A stretch of DNA of 64,000 bases, taken from positions 3,658,001 to 3,722,000 of the forward strand of contig NZ_JADBEF010000001.1 in NCBI RefSeq assembly GCF_014873535.1, written 5' to 3'. Positions 62,156 through 64,000 of this stretch are shown here, piece by piece. A program made the translations under genes and the position numbers. Within the stretch, counting starts at the first letter, position 1. Each line of letters begins with the position of its first letter. Source of the DNA: Nonomuraea africana. Lineage in GTDB: Bacteria > Actinomycetota > Actinomycetes > Streptosporangiales > Streptosporangiaceae. The notes under the pieces were generated by a model. It saw only the letters and a program-made list of their open reading frames with translations. It was not told the DNA's origin and did no database searches.

Positions 62156-63067
62156 GTGACCGCCTTCGCCCTCGACGGGCCAGCAGATCGTCTCAAGGCA
62201 GCCCTGCCCCGCTCGGGCAGCCTGCTGCGCAGCGCCGCCGACTCGGTCCCTCCGTCGGGTCTCGTGCTGCTGGCGATCTTCTCGGTGCAGCTGGGAGCGG
62301 GGTTCGCCAAGGAGCTGTTCACGGCGCTGCCACCGTCGGCCGTCGTGTTCATGCGCATCGTGGCGGGCGCGCTGATCCTGGGCGCGGTGTCGCGGCCCAA
62401 GCTGAGGGGCCTGTCGTGGCGCGACTGGGCCGTCGGGCTCGGCTTCGGCGTCATTCTCGCGCTGATGAACCTGTCCTTCTACGAGTCCCTGGCCAGGCTG
62501 CCGATCGGCATCGCGGTCGCGATCGAGTTCCTCGGGCCGCTCGGGGTGGCGGTCGCGGCCTCGCGCCGCAAGCTCGACCTGCTGTGGGTGGGCCTGGCGG
62601 GCGCGGGCATCGCGCTGATCGCGCCGTGGAGCGATTCGGCCACGGTGAGCTGGCTGGGCATCGGATTCGCGCTGGTGGCGGGGGCCTGCTGGGCCGGTTA
62701 CATCCTGCTGTCGGCCGCCGCCGGGCAGCGCTTCCCCGGCACGACGGGGCTGTCGTTCGCGATGATGGTGTCGGTCGTGGTGATCGCGCCCGTGGGCATC
62801 ACCACCGGCGGCGCCGACCTGCTGCAGCCGTCGGTGATCCTGATCGGGCTCGGCGTGGGGCTGCTGTCGTCGGTCATCCCCTACTCGCTCGAACTGCAGG
62901 CGCTGCGACGGATGCCCAAGCACGTCTTCGGCATCCTGATGAGCCTGGAGCCGGCGGTGGCGGCGATGATCGGGCTGGTGCTGCTGGGCGAGTTCCTCCA
63001 GGTCCAGCAGTGGGCGGCCATCATCTGCATCGTCGCGGCCAGCCTGGGCGCGACGCGCTCCCGCTAG
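62156..63067 (+). CDS. EamA/DMT-superfamily exporter (RhtA-like)
   Basis: 303 residues, GTG start, about ten TM helices in two EamA halves. FLGPLGVAVAASRR and SLEPAVAAMIGLVLLGE are typical of the RhtA-type amino-acid and metabolite exporters. It converges on the GntR gene, three bases apart. Confidence 0.93.
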   Translation: MTAFALDGPADRLKAALPRSGSLLRSAADSVPPSGLVLLAIFSVQLGAGFAKELFTALPPSAVVFMRIVAGALILGAVSRPKLRGLSWRDWAVGLGFGVILALMNLSFYESLARLPIGIAVAIEFLGPLGVAVAASRRKLDLLWVGLAGAGIALIAPWSDSATVSWLGIGFALVAGACWAGYILLSAAAGQRFPGTTGLSFAMMVSVVVIAPVGITTGGADLLQPSVILIGLGVGLLSSVIPYSLELQALRRMPKHVFGILMSLEPAVAAMIGLVLLGEFLQVQQWAAIICIVAASLGATRSR

Positions 63068-63070
63068 CCG

Positions 63071-63736
63071 CTACTCGGCCCAGATGTCGCGGACGTGGTG
63101 GATGTGCTCGCCCATGATGCGCTCGGCCGCGCTCCTGTCGCCCGCCTGGAGCGCGTCGAGCAGGTCCAGGTGCTCGCGTGCCGAGTCGGTCAGCGTGCCG
63201 CGCTCCGACAGCTGCGACAGGCCGTAGAGGCGCGCCCTGTTGCGCAGGTCGCGCACCACCTCCACCAGGTGGGCGTTGCCCGACAGCGACAGCAGCTCGA
63301 CGTGGAAGCGCAGGTCGGCGTCCACGTACGCGAGCAGGTCGGCCCGTTCGGCGGCGTCGACGATCTCCTGGGCGACGGGCCGCAGGCGCTCGAACTCCTC
63401 GGCCCGTGAGGCGTCGGCGAGCCTGGCGATGGTCGGCACCTCGATCAGCTGGCGGATCTCGGTCAGCTCGTCGAGGTCGCGGTCGGACAGCTCGGTGACC
63501 CTGAACCCCTTGTTGCGCACCGCCTCGACCAGGCCCTCCTTGGCCAGGTCGAGCATGGCCTCGCGGACCGGGGTGGCCGAGACGCCGAACTGGGCGGCCA
63601 GGACCGGCGCCGAGTAGACCACGCCGGGCCGCATCTCGCCCGTGATGAGCGCGGCGCGCAGCGCGTGTGCGACCTGCTCGCGCAGGCTCTGCCGCTCGCC
63701 CACGACCGGAAGGTCGAGCCGATCGTCCGCAGCCAT
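63071..63736 (-). CDS. GntR-family (FadR subfamily, FCD domain) regulator
   Basis: 221 residues. Winged helix: SLREQVAHALRAALITGEMRPG and FGVSATPVREAMLDLAKEGLVEAVRNKGF. The FCD ligand domain shows FHVELLSLSGNAHLVEVVRDLRN with metal-binding His residues. It starts ten bases after the cyclodeaminase-like gene and probably regulates that gene or its operon. Confidence 0.93.
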   Translation of the reverse strand: MAADDRLDLPVVGERQSLREQVAHALRAALITGEMRPGVVYSAPVLAAQFGVSATPVREAMLDLAKEGLVEAVRNKGFRVTELSDRDLDELTEIRQLIEVPTIARLADASRAEEFERLRPVAQEIVDAAERADLLAYVDADLRFHVELLSLSGNAHLVEVVRDLRNRARLYGLSQLSERGTLTDSAREHLDLLDALQAGDRSAAERIMGEHIHHVRDIWAE

Positions 63737-63746
63737 CCCGGCTTCC

Positions 63747-64000
63747 CTACTTTCGTCTGTCTACGGTGCCGGGCCCGCTCACGGGGCCCGCCTGTCGGGT
63801 CCACGCCTCGTAGGCGGCCGCCGCCACCACGAGGTCCTCCCACGCCATGCCGACGCTCTTGAAGACCCGCGGTCCCCTGCCGAGGGTGACGCGGCCGGCG
63901 ACCAGGTCGGCCAGGTTGCCGGCGAGATGACCACTCGTGATCGTACCGCCGCGCAAGGGGATGACCACATCTCCTGCCTCGGACAATGCCGCCCCGCGGG
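63747..64000 (-). CDS. Ornithine cyclodeaminase/mu-crystallin family protein (5' end outside window)
   Basis: Only the last ~84 residues are inside the window; the frame is open at the right edge. ADxVVIPLRGGTITSGHLAGNLADLVAGRVTLGR-like order, then VFKSVGMAWEDLVVAAAAYEAW, is the typical C-terminus of this NAD-dependent family. Members deaminate ornithine or reduce ketimines. The specificity cannot be judged from the fragment. Confidence 0.85.
   Translation of the reverse strand, partial: RGAALSEAGDVVIPLRGGTITSGHLAGNLADLVAGRVTLGRGPRVFKSVGMAWEDLVVAAAAYEAWTRQAGPVSGPGTVDRRK

Overview
The window is very GC-rich, with GTG and TTG starts, many four-base GTGA/ATGA gene overlaps, Tat-type secreted enzymes, and an acVLRF1 protein, a SufR-led suf operon and an IdeR-type iron box. 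This points to a filamentous actinobacterium. Streptosporangiales is my guess; no rRNA or other marker in the window proves it. I see no tRNA, rRNA, CRISPR array, insertion sequence or phage gene.

Region 1 (1-20112) is the most unusual part. On the minus strand, 13 tightly overlapping genes run from 14611 off the left edge. In transcription order they are: a CHAT (caspase-like) protease with an EAD-like N-terminus, a RING-like zinc protein, a ThiF/E1-like protein, an EAD-Ub-like-E2 fusion, a JAB/JAMM peptidase, an unknown protein, an FtsH/Vps4-like AAA+ ATPase, a MoxR ATPase, two unknown accessory proteins, a TPR protein, a bpX-like protein and a WD40 beta-propeller. Diverging from the same 145-bp control region (14612-14756) are five plus-strand genes: a membrane-anchored pseudokinase, a double-GTPase-type GTPase, a GAP1-type partner, a two-TM coiled-coil protein and a MotB-like single-TM protein. 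Together they look like a large conflict (immunity/programmed-death) locus. It joins a bacterial ubiquitin-like pathway to MoxR/AAA+ and GTPase modules with a CHAT protease as likely effector.

Region 2 (20114-28316) is ordinary: a hypothetical gene, an LD-carboxypeptidase, a sirtuin, a sulfotransferase, an ABC exporter, an enoyl-CoA hydratase, a small HTH protein and an ABC-F ATPase.

Region 3 (28431-37604) is a rhamnogalacturonan-type utilisation locus. It holds a YesL-like protein, an LplABC-like ABC importer, a CE12-like acetylesterase and a PL26-like lyase, plus a DUF1961 protein and a LacI regulator. Near-identical LacI operators lie before the operon and before lacI.

Region 4 (37622-46908) carries two divergent secreted cell-wall/glycan enzymes sharing a golvesin-C-like domain, acVLRF1, small SnoaL/ABM-type proteins, a degenerate EAL-CBS protein, a TetR regulator, a Tat-lipoprotein-type aminotransferase and a Tat-type carbonic anhydrase.

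Region 5 (46919-64000) is core metabolism: hisG-hisE, manA, a DEAD-box helicase, and the complete sufR-B-D-Rieske-C-S-U-T operon with SufR and iron-box sites. It ends with an MFS exporter, a VOC protein, an ABC drug-type exporter, an EamA exporter, a GntR regulator and a truncated ornithine cyclodeaminase-like gene.
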